A DNA stretch of 64,000 nucleotides. Source: Sphingomonas ginkgonis. GTDB lineage: Bacteria > Pseudomonadota > Alphaproteobacteria > Sphingomonadales > Sphingomonadaceae. Below, piece after piece: positions 33,398 to 42,486 of this stretch; positions within the stretch are counted from its first letter, which is position 1, and each line of letters opens with the position of its first letter. A program made the position numbers and the translations under genes. The notes under the pieces were generated by a model that worked only from the letters and a program-made list of their open reading frames with translations, was not told where the DNA came from and made no database searches. The stretch is taken from the NCBI RefSeq assembly GCF_003970925.1, contig NZ_RWJF01000001.1, forward strand, positions 304,501 through 368,500. Direction: 5' to 3'.

Positions 33398-35173
33398 TCA
33401 GCCGACCACCTTCCACATCTTCATCGGCCAGTCCTTGCCCAAGTCGATCGGCTGGAGCCAGGCCGGGACCTTGCCCGCGGCAAGCTGCATATAGAAGCCC
33501 TTGGGGGTTTCGGCGGCGTAGATGGTGGACTGCGACATGTTGGGACAGATCAGCACATAGTCGCTGTGCGTCCGGCGGGCGATTTCGTGTGCCTCGGCTT
33601 CCGAGTTGCGGAAGAAGTGCTGCGCGTCGAGGATCGCTGGTCCGTTGCGGTGGTAGGGACCGGCGATCGAGCTGTGATGGGTAACCGCGATGAGGCGAGG
33701 AGCGAGGTCGACGAAGGTCATCACCGTCCCGGCCGGCTGCAGCGCCACAGGGTGCATGGCTGCCATCGAGTTGCAGCTTCCGTTAGCCCGATTGATCTGG
33801 CGTTCGCGCGGACTGGTGGTCTTCTTGGGGATCTGATCGATCACGGCCGGAATCGCCGCGCCTGCGCCGATCAGAAGCGCTGCGCTGGTCCCGAGCACCA
33901 CCACCGCAGTGTTCTTGGATTTGAAGGCGCGCGGGGCGAGCAGCGCGATGATCGCCGCGCCGCCAGGAATGGCGAGCAGCTGTGCGGCAGGTCCGGCCCG
34001 GGTCTGCCAGAATAGCAGCAGCGTAGCGACGACGCAGATGGCGGCACAGGCGAGGACTCGGGATAGCAGCGCCGGATCGTTGCGACGAAACCAGGCGAGC
34101 AGCGCATAGCCGACGCACCCGGTTGCCGGCATGGCCATGATCAGCCAGGCGATCTGCCGATCTTGCTTGTAGAAGGGGCGGGCCTCACGGACGTGGCTCA
34201 GCCACAGCTGATCAACCTCCGGTGAAACGCCTTCAAGCCGCTGCAGACAATGCGGCCACATCAGCGCATGGAAAGCCGCAATCACCAGCCCGGCCGCCAC
34301 CGCGGCGCCGAGCCGGATCGTCCGCCGCTCGGACCGCAAGCGCGAAAGCCCGAACATCAGGACGCCGGCAATCACCGCGTCGGACAGCCACACCGGCGAC
34401 AGCGCATCGCAGACCGGTGCTCGGTTGGCGTAGGACGCGAAGGCCGCAAAGCCGATCGCCGTGCCCCCGGCCAGCGCAACGGCATAGCTGGCGAGCCGCT
34501 CGCGCTCCTCATCCTGGCGGTGAACCCAGAACAGCACCACCGCCATCCCGGCAATGGCGAGATAGATGATCATCTCGAGCCCGATCGCCAGCGAGATGGC
34601 GGTTGAGATGCCGAGTACCATCCCGCCACGCTGAGGGCGGGGATCGGCCAGCCCGGCCATGCTCAGTGCAAGCAGAGCGAGCTGCCAGTTGTGGTGGTCG
34701 ATTCGGGTGGGCACGAACATGCCATTGGTCGAACCGGCGAAGAACAAACCGAGCAGCGCGGCAAGGAAGGCGGCCGGGGCGACCAGCCGGCGCGTGACCA
34801 GCGCCAGCGATGCCATCAGCAGCGAATAGGGGATGAGCGGAGCGATCGCGATCGCCGCCTTTTCCGCGGTGGCGCCACTCACGAACCAGCGCCCAACCAC
34901 GATAATCGCGGCGATCGGCAGGTCGACGATCCGGGACCAGTGAATGTTGGCGCCGGTCGGAGGGCTCAGTCGATACTGACGGAGGTCGTACCAGCCCTGC
35001 CCGTTCAGCCAGGCGCGGACCTCCATCATCCGCATATTGTCGTCCGTGTCGCCAAGCGCGAAGGCGTTGATCCCGCCCCAGCGCTGATAGAGCAGCCAGG
35101 CGCAGGTCGCCACGAAGGCCAGCGCAACCACCCACCGCCAGTGCCGATCCGCCCAGCCGACTACCCGCTCCAT
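33398..35173 (-). CDS. Large polytopic membrane protein, GT-C glycosyltransferase-like
   Basis: 591-aa inner-membrane protein with about ten to twelve helices and a soluble C-terminal ~130 residues. The first periplasmic loop carries ALGDTDDNMRMMEVRAWLNGQ and further on WSRIVDLPIAA and RIDHHNWQ. An acidic DxD-like motif in loop 1 plus a DHH motif recalls GT-C enzymes such as the oligosaccharyltransferases STT3/PglB, which use polyprenyl-phosphate sugars. The match is by layout only, so this is inference. Divergent from gtrA. Confidence 0.75.
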   Translation of the reverse strand: MERVVGWADRHWRWVVALAFVATCAWLLYQRWGGINAFALGDTDDNMRMMEVRAWLNGQGWYDLRQYRLSPPTGANIHWSRIVDLPIAAIIVVGRWFVSGATAEKAAIAIAPLIPYSLLMASLALVTRRLVAPAAFLAALLGLFFAGSTNGMFVPTRIDHHNWQLALLALSMAGLADPRPQRGGMVLGISTAISLAIGLEMIIYLAIAGMAVVLFWVHRQDEERERLASYAVALAGGTAIGFAAFASYANRAPVCDALSPVWLSDAVIAGVLMFGLSRLRSERRTIRLGAAVAAGLVIAAFHALMWPHCLQRLEGVSPEVDQLWLSHVREARPFYKQDRQIAWLIMAMPATGCVGYALLAWFRRNDPALLSRVLACAAICVVATLLLFWQTRAGPAAQLLAIPGGAAIIALLAPRAFKSKNTAVVVLGTSAALLIGAGAAIPAVIDQIPKKTTSPRERQINRANGSCNSMAAMHPVALQPAGTVMTFVDLAPRLIAVTHHSSIAGPYHRNGPAILDAQHFFRNSEAEAHEIARRTHSDYVLICPNMSQSTIYAAETPKGFYMQLAAGKVPAWLQPIDLGKDWPMKMWKVVG

Positions 35174-35239
35174 TGCCTTCCGACCCCGAATTTGCTTCTC
35201 GCGCGCTCTAGCGCCTTGCCCCCTTTAGGACAAAGCCGA

Positions 35240-35665
35240 GTGATTGACCGCTTTCCAATCTTTAACCGACTGCCGCCCGAACGACAGGCCGTCCTCCTCC
35301 AACTGTTTCGCTTTCTCATCAGCGGAGGATTGGTGACGGCGCTCGGCGTCGGCATCTACTCATTCATTGCCCTGGTCTTGCGCTGGCATCCACAGCTCGG
35401 CAATTTCCTGTCCTATCTCATGGCGATGGGGGTCGGCTATTTGCTCCACAGCAAATGGAGCTTTAAGGGACATGGCAGCGAACGGACCGGGGCTACGCAG
35501 GTCCGCTTCGTCAGCGTCTCGCTGCTCAGCCTCGTGCTCAACAGCCTGTGGGTCTGGTTGCTGACCAGTCACTACCATCTGCCGGCGTCGTGGCCGATCC
35601 TGCCGATGCTGTTCGTGACGCCACTGGTGACCTTCACCTTGAACAGGACCTGGGTCTTCGCCTGA
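35240..35665 (+). CDS. GtrA family membrane protein
   Basis: 141-aa protein with four helices (FLISGGLVTALGVGIYSFIAL opening; NFLSYLMAMGVGYLLHSKWSF; LSLVLNSLWVWLL; MLFVTPLVTFTLNRTWVF). The last motif is the GtrA signature. Family members are proposed flippases for polyprenyl-phosphate-linked sugars. GTG start with AGGA upstream; the longer frame upstream is antisense to the GT-C-like gene. Stop shares a base with the methyltransferase start. Confidence 0.9.
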   Translation: MIDRFPIFNRLPPERQAVLLQLFRFLISGGLVTALGVGIYSFIALVLRWHPQLGNFLSYLMAMGVGYLLHSKWSFKGHGSERTGATQVRFVSVSLLSLVLNSLWVWLLTSHYHLPASWPILPMLFVTPLVTFTLNRTWVFA

Positions 35666-36393
35666 TGGATCGCACAATCTACGACCGAATGGCCGAGAGC
35701 GACGAGCAGCATTGGTGGTATCGGGCGCGAAGGCAGATTCTCGCCGAGCTCATCCGCCGGGAAGTGCCAGTGAATGTTGGCGGGCGGGTGCTCGAGATCG
35801 GCTGCGGAACCGGGCACAATCTGCCCATGCTGGCCGAGTTCGGGTCCGTCGACGCGATCGAAGTGGACGAGCAGGCCCGAGCGCTTGCCACGAACCGGCT
35901 CGGGCGACCGGTAGGAGCTTCGCCGCTACCGGCACTCCAAGGCGTTCCCGACCGAAGCTATGACCTGATCGGCGCCTTCGATGTGATCGAGCATATCGAG
36001 GACGATCACGCCGCCCTGGCGAACATCGCGGCGAGGCTGCGGCCCGGTGGACGCTTCGTCCTCACGGTGCCCGCGCACCAGTGGATGTGGTCGGCTCACG
36101 ACGTTCTCAATCACCACTTCCGCCGCTACTCGAAGCGAAGTCTGCGCACGCTGATCGAGGACTCACCGCTGCGGCTCGAAAAGATCGGCTACTTCAACAG
36201 CATCCTGTTCCCGCTAGCGGCGGCGTCGCGCCTGGCGGGCAAGCTGACCGGCAAGGAAGACAGCGACGACAAGGTTCCGCCCGCGCCGGTCAACCGGCTG
36301 TTCGAGGCGATCTTCGCCAGCGAGCGTCACTTGATCGGGAGGATTTCCCTTCCGACCGGCGTGTCGCTTTTCGCGGTGTGCAGCGCCACCTGA
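35665..36393 (+). CDS. Class I SAM-dependent methyltransferase
   Basis: 242-aa protein. SAM-binding motif I is VLEIGCGTGHNLPML, the acidic turn IEVDE, then DLIGAFDVIEHIEDDHAAL and LRPGGRFVLTVPAHQWMW. The opening DRMAESDEQHWWYRARRQIL is shared with methyltransferases of glycan and polyprenyl gene clusters. It overlaps the opposing GT2 gene by 67 bases at the 3' end. Substrate probably a lipid-linked sugar or quinone, inferred from neighbours. Confidence 0.87.
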   Translation: MDRTIYDRMAESDEQHWWYRARRQILAELIRREVPVNVGGRVLEIGCGTGHNLPMLAEFGSVDAIEVDEQARALATNRLGRPVGASPLPALQGVPDRSYDLIGAFDVIEHIEDDHAALANIAARLRPGGRFVLTVPAHQWMWSAHDVLNHHFRRYSKRSLRTLIEDSPLRLEKIGYFNSILFPLAAASRLAGKLTGKEDSDDKVPPAPVNRLFEAIFASERHLIGRISLPTGVSLFAVCSAT

Positions 36394-37346
36394 CCCAGCC
36401 GGCCGACCTCGGTCCCACGGGCATTGGCGATATCCTGGACGATGTAGAGCGGCCTGCCCTTGGCCTGGCTGTAGAGCCGCCCGAGATACTCGCCCATCAT
36501 GGCGAGCACGAACATCTGCACCGCGCCGAGCACGACCACGACCAGCATCAGCGAGGTCCAGCCCTGGATGTTGCGGCCGGCAATCCAGTTCACGAGAATA
36601 TAGAAGACGATCAGGACGGACCCGAGCGAAAGCAACAGCCCCGCGTGGCTGGCGAGCTTGAGCGGCGCCGACGAGAAACCGGTTAGCGCGTCGAAGGCGA
36701 AGCGAAGCATCTTGGCGAGTGGATATTTGGTCTCGCCGGCCAGCCGCTCGTCACGAGCATAAGGGAACGGAACTTGGCGGAAGCCGATCCACGCGACCAT
36801 GCCCCGGATGAAGCGTGCCTGTTCCGGCATCGACAGCAGCACATCGAGTGCGCGGCGGGTCATGAGGCGGAAGTCGCCGGCGTCGAGTGGAATATCGACC
36901 TCGGTCGCACTGGCCAGCAGGCGATAGAAGAGATGGGCCGTTGCCTTCTTGAAGTGGGACTCGCCTGCACGACTGGAGCGCACGCCGTAGACGACGTCGG
37001 CGCGCTCGCATTCCATGACTTCCATCATTTCGGGCAGCAGCTCGGGAGGGTCCTGAAGGTCGGCATCGATGATCAGGATCCGCTCGCCCTGCGCCAGATC
37101 AAGCCCGGCCGTGAGCGCCAGCTGATGCCCATGATTGCGCGATAGATTGATCGCCTTCAGGTGGGGATCGGTCGCAGCGATCTCCGACATGATGCGCCAA
37201 GTCCGATCGCGCGAGCCGTCATTGACCAGAATGAGCTCGTAATCCTGGCCGACAGCGCTCCGGGCGACCTTGGTCAGGCGCTCGTGCAGAGCCGGGAGAC
37301 ATGCTTCCTCGTTGAAGCACGGCACCACGATGGAAAGGCCGATCAT
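36327..37346 (-). CDS. Family 2 glycosyltransferase, polyprenyl-phosphate type
   Basis: 339-aa enzyme: GT-A domain (LSIVVPCFNEEACLPALHERL, LILVNDGSRDRTW, ILIIDADLQDPPELLPEM, VYGVRSSRAGES, RFIRGMVAWIGFRQ) followed by two C-terminal membrane helices. This is the GtrB/DPM1-like group, which transfers a sugar from a nucleotide to undecaprenyl phosphate. ATG at 37346 has GGAG six bases upstream. The last ~30 residues run antisense through the methyltransferase and look atypical. Works well with GtrA and the GT-C-like proteins. Confidence 0.92.
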   Translation of the reverse strand: MIGLSIVVPCFNEEACLPALHERLTKVARSAVGQDYELILVNDGSRDRTWRIMSEIAATDPHLKAINLSRNHGHQLALTAGLDLAQGERILIIDADLQDPPELLPEMMEVMECERADVVYGVRSSRAGESHFKKATAHLFYRLLASATEVDIPLDAGDFRLMTRRALDVLLSMPEQARFIRGMVAWIGFRQVPFPYARDERLAGETKYPLAKMLRFAFDALTGFSSAPLKLASHAGLLLSLGSVLIVFYILVNWIAGRNIQGWTSLMLVVVVLGAVQMFVLAMMGEYLGRLYSQAKGRPLYIVQDIANARGTEVGRLGQVALHTAKSDTPVGREILPIK

Positions 37347-37357
37347 TGAAACTCCAG

Positions 37358-38974
37358 TCAGGTCCGTGCCGCTGAGTAACGGTAGAGGAAGCTTCCGGGT
37401 CCACTCCATACCAATTGCCAATCACGCAGGACACGCGTGTCGAACGGACCGGGATCGATCAGCCAGAGATAGTCGAAGGCGCCCGCCGGGATCCGCGGGA
37501 TCGATGTGTCGAGCGTGCGGGTGCGGCGATGGCGGGCACAACGCTGCGCGGCCACCAGTTCGCTTTCGTCCACGTCGAACGGCCGCGCTTGCGGATAGTG
37601 GATGGTGAGAGGGTTGCCGCCTTCCATCACCCACTGGTCGTTTGAAAAGCCTTCTCGCCGGACGGTGACCATCGACGGTAGGTGATCGTTGCGGGTGAGC
37701 GCCCATTGTCCGCAGCGGCTGACGAGGGAAACGACCCGGGCGTACCGCGGAACATGGTCGAGCGCAGCCAGCTTGGCCTGCTGATCGAAGCCAGCCATCG
37801 CGAGGCTGGTGGTCACTGTAGCCGTTCGGGCTAGCACGAAGGCTAAGCCGACAAATGCCAGTGTCCGCGCCAGCCGGAGATCGGTCTCACGTTTGAAGCG
37901 GATGGCGAGCACAGCGATCGCCGCGGCGAACGGGGCCAGCCGCATGTCCGCATAGGCGGACCCGAAGATCATGCGCGGGAGAACGATGAACGCCGCTGCT
38001 AGCAGCAGAGTAGAAAAAGCGAGGTTCCGCGAAAATGTTAGCTTGGGGACTACGATCGCGAGGAACAGCAGCAGCCCCACCAGCGCGGCGCTGGTCTGGT
38101 CCCAAATGATCCAGCGGTCGCGGAGGATGCTGTTGAGATATTGGAGCTTCTTGCTCCACGCGAAGAAATCGATGGTGCTCCCGCCGGCCGACGAGCGCCA
38201 CAGCAGCATCATGACGACCGGCAGCGCCAGGCAGGCTGCCTGCAGCGCGGCCCGGTAGGCAGCCTGCCACCATGGACGACCTTCGTCATGCTGGCGGACA
38301 GCTTCCGCCGAGAAGGCCAGGAGCCCGAGCACGCCCCAGCCAAACGTATGGGCGACCCAGACCACACAACTGATGGGTGCGAATAACGCGAGCCGGAGCC
38401 GGAAACGTCGCTTTCGCGCCAGTCTCAACCAGAAGCCAAAGGCGAGGAACGCCAGCGCCATGGACAAGGCGAAGTTCACGAAACCGAACAGGAAGGGATA
38501 GCTGTAAGCGAAGGGGATCGCGAACAGCACGGTGGGCGGCAGACGGTGGTGGACTTCGCGCGCAACCCACAGCATGCCTGCAACCGTCATCGCCGGGATG
38601 GACAGGATGATCAGCTTCACCGCTGCTTCAAGCCCGATCAGCTTGGCCAGGGGATAGACCAGCAGGTCGACGCCGAGATTGCCGATCAGCTTCAGATCAT
38701 AGCCGTACCAGCCGGCGAGCGGACTGGGGTGCCCAACCGCGAGCGCGACCCGGTACCGCCCCATGTGCGCCGGCAGGTCAACCAGCGGCGGCACGGTCGG
38801 ATAGAGCAGCGGGACCGTCGAGAGCAGGATGAGGAACACCACGAAGGGCCGCGTTTCCCACCAGGGGCGCGGACCGGTGACCGTGGCGGCAATCGGCGCT
38901 GGCGGGTTCATGCTCGCGCCCGCCCCTGCCATAGCCGGCATCGCGGTTTCAATCCGGGAGCGTTCAAGATTCAT
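37358..38974 (-). CDS. Polytopic membrane protein, GT-C-like, unknown
   Basis: 538-aa protein with about ten to twelve helices. An N-terminal helix is followed by a loop with YPTVPPLVDLPAHMGRYRVAL, the place where GT-C enzymes have their acidic motif; later come helices such as LFAIPFAYSYPFLFGFVNFAL and a soluble C-terminal domain (residues ~420-538). Starts upstream of, and 11 bases from, the GT2 gene on the same strand, so they are likely cotranscribed. Sugar transfer from a polyprenyl carrier is inferred only. GTG at 38983 is an alternative start. Confidence 0.78.
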   Translation of the reverse strand: MNLERSRIETAMPAMAGAGASMNPPAPIAATVTGPRPWWETRPFVVFLILLSTVPLLYPTVPPLVDLPAHMGRYRVALAVGHPSPLAGWYGYDLKLIGNLGVDLLVYPLAKLIGLEAAVKLIILSIPAMTVAGMLWVAREVHHRLPPTVLFAIPFAYSYPFLFGFVNFALSMALAFLAFGFWLRLARKRRFRLRLALFAPISCVVWVAHTFGWGVLGLLAFSAEAVRQHDEGRPWWQAAYRAALQAACLALPVVMMLLWRSSAGGSTIDFFAWSKKLQYLNSILRDRWIIWDQTSAALVGLLLFLAIVVPKLTFSRNLAFSTLLLAAAFIVLPRMIFGSAYADMRLAPFAAAIAVLAIRFKRETDLRLARTLAFVGLAFVLARTATVTTSLAMAGFDQQAKLAALDHVPRYARVVSLVSRCGQWALTRNDHLPSMVTVRREGFSNDQWVMEGGNPLTIHYPQARPFDVDESELVAAQRCARHRRTRTLDTSIPRIPAGAFDYLWLIDPGPFDTRVLRDWQLVWSGPGSFLYRYSAART

Positions 38975-39023
38975 ACAGCGCACCGCCGCTAGTCGGCTCG
39001 GCCTGTGTTGAGGAGTTACAAAG

Positions 39024-39518
39024 ATGAAAAAGCTGGTTGCCGGTACGCTCGCCTTCAGTGCCGTTTGGGCGGCTGCCGGGGGCGCTGCAGCAATGGTGCT
39101 GGCCCAGCCGATGGCTGGCGAGCGCTCTCACGAGACCGCGGGCGGGCGAACCATGGCGCGAGCCGACGTGGCCCAGCATGTTCAGCAGCTTTTCGCCCGC
39201 TTTGATGCCAACCATGACGGGGTGCTCACGCCTGACGAGATCGCCGCGGCGACCGGCGGGGGAATGCGCGGCGGCCATGGCCGCGGCGGAGCGGATGGCG
39301 AGAGTCGAGGCCGAGGCATGGGCGGCATGGGCGGCATGGGCGCTCGCCTCTTCGCCATGGCCGATGCCAATGGCGATGGCCGTGTCACGCTCGCGGAGGC
39401 GCAGGCCGCCGCGCTGGCTCACTTCGACATGATGGACGCCAACCATGACGGCCTGCTCACGCCCGACGAGCGGCAGGCCATGCGCCAGAAGATGATGGAC
39501 ATGCGCAACGGCAACTAG
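39024..39518 (+). CDS. Exported EF-hand calcium-binding protein
   Basis: 164-aa protein with a signal peptide (AGTLAFSAVWAAAGGAAA). Three EF-hand loops are clear: DANHDGVLTPDE near residue 61, DANGDGRVTLAE near residue 114 and DANHDGLLTPDE near residue 138. Between the first two is a Gly/Met/Arg-rich low-complexity linker (GGGMRGGHGRGGADGE, GMGGMGGMG). GAGGAG-like RBS upstream. Probably a periplasmic Ca2+ buffer or sensor. Has its own terminator. Confidence 0.9.
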   Translation: MKKLVAGTLAFSAVWAAAGGAAAMVLAQPMAGERSHETAGGRTMARADVAQHVQQLFARFDANHDGVLTPDEIAAATGGGMRGGHGRGGADGESRGRGMGGMGGMGARLFAMADANGDGRVTLAEAQAAALAHFDMMDANHDGLLTPDERQAMRQKMMDMRNGN

Positions 39519-39538
39519 GCCGTCGCGCAGATCGAAGA

Positions 39539-39569
39539 AGGCCCGGCGCGCCAGCGTCGGGTCTCTTTG
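39539..39569. terminator. Bidirectional rho-independent terminator
   Basis: Eleven-pair stem (39539-39549 with 39554-39564, two G-U pairs) around loop GCCA, followed by CTTT on the plus strand and preceded by GAAGA on the left, which reads TCTTC on the minus strand. It lies midway between the convergent EF-hand and cfa genes. Confidence 0.7.
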
Positions 39570-39577
39570 CATTCGGC

Positions 39578-40798
39578 TCAGGTCAACTCGCGATAGCGGC
39601 GCTCGGCTTCGAACATATAGTCACGGATCAGCGGCAGCGCATGACGGTCGCGGACATACTGCACCTGGAAGTTGTTCATTGCGCCATTGTCGAAGGCGAC
39701 GATTCCCGCTGCGAGATAGAACTCCCACATGCGGAAGAACCGCTCATCGTAGAGAGCCACGATCTCCGCTCGCTTTTCTTTGCAGTTCTTGAGCCAGTGA
39801 CGGAGCGTGTAGGCGTAGTGCACGCGGAGCGTCTCGATGTCCGTGACAATCAGCCGGACGTCCTGAGACGCCGCGTTCAGTTCCGACAGCGACGGCAGGT
39901 GATAGCCGGGGAAGATCCACTTGTCGGTAAATGGGTCCGGCCCGCTCGAGTTGCCGTACTTGCCGATCGTGTGCAGCAGCATGACGCCGTCGTCGGCCAG
40001 CAACTCGCGGCACTTGGCGAAGAACTCGTGGAAATGTGCCGCGCCGACATGCTCGAACATGCCAACAGAGACGATGCGGTCGAAGCGTCCGTCGAGCGAA
40101 CGATAGTCGATCAGCTCGAACTTGACCCTGTCGGCAACCCCTGCCTCTTCTGCCCGTCGCCGAGCAACTGCCAGCTGCTCGGTCGACAATGTCACGCCAA
40201 GCACATCGACGTCGGCGACCTTGTTCAGGTACAGCGCCATGCCGCCCCAGCCACAGCCGATGTCGAGCACCCGCTGCCCTGGCTTCAGCCACAGCTTGGC
40301 GGCGATGTGCGCTTTCTTGTCTCGTTGCGCCTGCTCGAGGCTGTTGGCCGGATCGGTGAAGTAGGCGCAGCTGTATTGTCGGTCGGCATCCAAGAAGAGG
40401 TCGTAGAGCCGGTCATCCAGGTCATAATGGTGCGCGACGTTCTTGCGCGACTTGGCGGCATCGTTCCGACGAAGCAGCTTCTTGAGCTTGCTCAGCTTGC
40501 CCTTCTTCAGCTTCCCCTTGTGCCCGCCGGCCTCGAAGCGATTGGCGCCGACAACCATTTCGAGCAAATCGAGGATCCCCCCGTGCTCGATGCTGATCCG
40601 ACCATCCATATAGGCCTCGCCGATCTTGAGGCGCGGATTGCGGACGATGTCGAACAGAACCCGCTTGTCATGTAGACGGACGGTAACGGACCGGCTGCCG
40701 TCACCGCCGCCGTGCGTCTCGCGGCTGCCGTCCGGCTGGATCAGGGTGATGCGGCCGGTTGGCAGCAGCTGGTCGATGAAACGGCCGATAATGCTCAT
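39578..40798 (-). CDS. cfa: Cyclopropane-fatty-acyl-phospholipid synthase family methyltransferase
   Basis: Adds a methylene bridge from SAM to unsaturated phospholipid acyl chains. The 406-aa product has the N-terminal lipid-binding part (VRNPRLKIGEAYMDGRISIEHGGILDLLEM) and the SAM domain with HYDLDDRLYDLFLD, YSCAYF, VLDIGCGWGGMALYL, VGMFEHVG and FTDKWIFPGYHLPSLSE. The start MSIIGRF follows the family; the upstream extension reads into antisense DNA. Membrane-surface enzyme, often induced in stress or stationary phase. Confidence 0.93.
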   Translation of the reverse strand: MSIIGRFIDQLLPTGRITLIQPDGSRETHGGGDGSRSVTVRLHDKRVLFDIVRNPRLKIGEAYMDGRISIEHGGILDLLEMVVGANRFEAGGHKGKLKKGKLSKLKKLLRRNDAAKSRKNVAHHYDLDDRLYDLFLDADRQYSCAYFTDPANSLEQAQRDKKAHIAAKLWLKPGQRVLDIGCGWGGMALYLNKVADVDVLGVTLSTEQLAVARRRAEEAGVADRVKFELIDYRSLDGRFDRIVSVGMFEHVGAAHFHEFFAKCRELLADDGVMLLHTIGKYGNSSGPDPFTDKWIFPGYHLPSLSELNAASQDVRLIVTDIETLRVHYAYTLRHWLKNCKEKRAEIVALYDERFFRMWEFYLAAGIVAFDNGAMNNFQVQYVRDRHALPLIRDYMFEAERRYRELT

Positions 40799-40835
40799 GC
40801 GCGGACGTGATAGTTTCTCCGCGAAGCCGCGCAAG

Positions 40836-41690
40836 TTACCGCGGGGACAGGGCCCAGCGGAGCGTCTTGGCAAGCCCCAGCGTCGCCCCTGAAACGGCCG
40901 GCCGGGCGAGACCGGACGAACTCAGGCGATGCATCCGGCGCGCCCAGTCGGGCATTAGGTCGATCGCCGCGCGCGAAAGCAGGAACTGAACCGGACGGTC
41001 GCGCAGCCGGTCCACCTTCGGCTCGAGGATCGCATGGCGGATCGCCACGGTCCGCTGGTCCGCGCGGAGCTCGTTTCGGTAGTCCCGCATCAGTTCGCTT
41101 GCCGCCTCGACCGAACGCGGGATCGGATCGGCGCCAAGCCGCTCGGCAATCGGCGCCACGTCCGACCAGTATCGATCCTGGTCCGACATGCTCATGTCAG
41201 GCTCGCCGAACCTCTTCCACCCGGCCAGGAACATGGCGGAACCGGCAAGATGCACCCAGGCGAGCAGCCGCGGGTCATTGGCGTCATAGGTCGTGCCGTC
41301 CTGGAGGATCCCGTTCACCTGGTCATGGATCCGCCGAACCCGCGCGATGGCCGCCTCCGCGTCCGCTTGGCGCCCATAAGTCGTGACCGCAATGAAGCGC
41401 GCCGTGTTGCGCAGCCGTCCGTGCATGTTCTGCTCGAACTCGCTGTGATCCCAGACCCCCGCGAGCGCACCGGGGTGGAGCATCTGCAGCAGCAGCGCGG
41501 CTACGCCGCCGACCATCATCGAGGTCACGTCGCCATGGACACGCCAGGCGACCGATCCGGGCGGCACCAGCGCCTCGTGCGAGCGAACGATAGGCTGCTG
41601 ACCGCGTGAACGGTCGTTGAAGAAGTCGACAACCTCGCCGGCGATCCGACGGCGCAGCTGTTCGGTTGGAGGGAGCGCGCGAGTGGCCAT
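40836..41690 (-). CDS. DUF2236 / MpaB-type oxygenase-like protein
   Basis: 284-aa protein with the DUF2236 hallmark WRVHGDVTSMMVGGVAALLLQMLHPGALAGVWDHS (residues about 53-85), including the heme-type HG(D/E) motif, and TTYDANDPRLLAWVHLAG further on. Relatives include latex-clearing protein and MpaB, which are heme b oxygenases; the substrate here is unknown. ATG at 41690 has no clear Shine-Dalgarno; a longer TTG start overlapping the TSUP gene is possible. Confidence 0.86.
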   Translation of the reverse strand: MATRALPPTEQLRRRIAGEVVDFFNDRSRGQQPIVRSHEALVPPGSVAWRVHGDVTSMMVGGVAALLLQMLHPGALAGVWDHSEFEQNMHGRLRNTARFIAVTTYGRQADAEAAIARVRRIHDQVNGILQDGTTYDANDPRLLAWVHLAGSAMFLAGWKRFGEPDMSMSDQDRYWSDVAPIAERLGADPIPRSVEAASELMRDYRNELRADQRTVAIRHAILEPKVDRLRDRPVQFLLSRAAIDLMPDWARRMHRLSSSGLARPAVSGATLGLAKTLRWALSPR

Positions 41691-41727
41691 CAGCAACTGA
41701 ACGCGGGAACGGCCAACGCGCTCCGGC

Positions 41728-42486
41728 TCAGGCGTAAGCCCGCCAGAAGAAGACAACCGTCGTCGCTGCAGTCACCAGCAAGGTCCAGGCGCGCACCGCT
41801 CCGTTGGGGAGCCGCTTGCCGAGATGCGCTCCAGCCCAGCCGCCGACGATGCTACCGGCCAGCATCGCCAGGCACGGCGGCCATACCACCATCGCGAAGG
41901 ACACGAAGACGATGGCCGCCGCCGCGTTGGCGACTGCCAGCATGGTGGTTCGCGGGGCGAACAGGCTGCGTGGATGCAGCCCCGCCAGCAGTCCGTAGGT
42001 CGCGGTCATCATCAGCCCGACACCGCCGCCAAAATAGCCACCGTAAATGCCGAGCAGCGCCTGAATCCCAACCAGCGTGCAACGCTCGATACGGACCCGA
42101 GCGGCAAGCCATTCCGCGGCCCGCTTGCCAGCAGCCAGCACCACCAAGGCGTAGAGCACCAGCCAGGGAATGATGAGGTCAAAGGTCCGGGTCGGCGTCA
42201 TGACGAGGAGCAGGCTGCCGATCAGCCCGCCGCCGAAGTTGACGATCGCCAGCAGCTTCCAATCGACACCGCCGACCGGCCCGAGTTCGTCGCGGAACGC
42301 CCAGGCGCTCGCCGCGGCGCCGGGCAGCAAGGCCACATTGGACGTCGCGTTAGCGGTGTTGGCCGGCAGCCCGATGGCGAGGAGAGAGGGCAGGGTAGCG
42401 AAGGTACCCCCACCCGCCAGCGCGTTCATCGCGCCTCCGACCAGCCCGGCACCGGCGACCAGCGCCAGCCCGGCAAGGTCAGCCAA
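41728..42486 (-). CDS. TSUP family sulfite/anion exporter (TauE/SafE)
   Basis: 252-aa inner-membrane protein with about eight helices. The opening [35 protein letters not shown] is the first TauE/SafE repeat, and [15 protein letters not shown] the second. Family members export sulfite or organosulfonates, or act on other small anions. Starts within the rlmN stop region (8-base overlap). No sulfur-metabolism gene is adjacent. Confidence 0.92.
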   Translation of the reverse strand: MADLAGLALVAGAGLVGGAMNALAGGGTFATLPSLLAIGLPANTANATSNVALLPGAAASAWAFRDELGPVGGVDWKLLAIVNFGGGLIGSLLLVMTPTRTFDLIIPWLVLYALVVLAAGKRAAEWLAARVRIERCTLVGIQALLGIYGGYFGGGVGLMMTATYGLLAGLHPRSLFAPRTTMLAVANAAAAIVFVSFAMVVWPPCLAMLAGSIVGGWAGAHLGKRLPNGAVRAWTLLVTAATTVVFFWRAYA

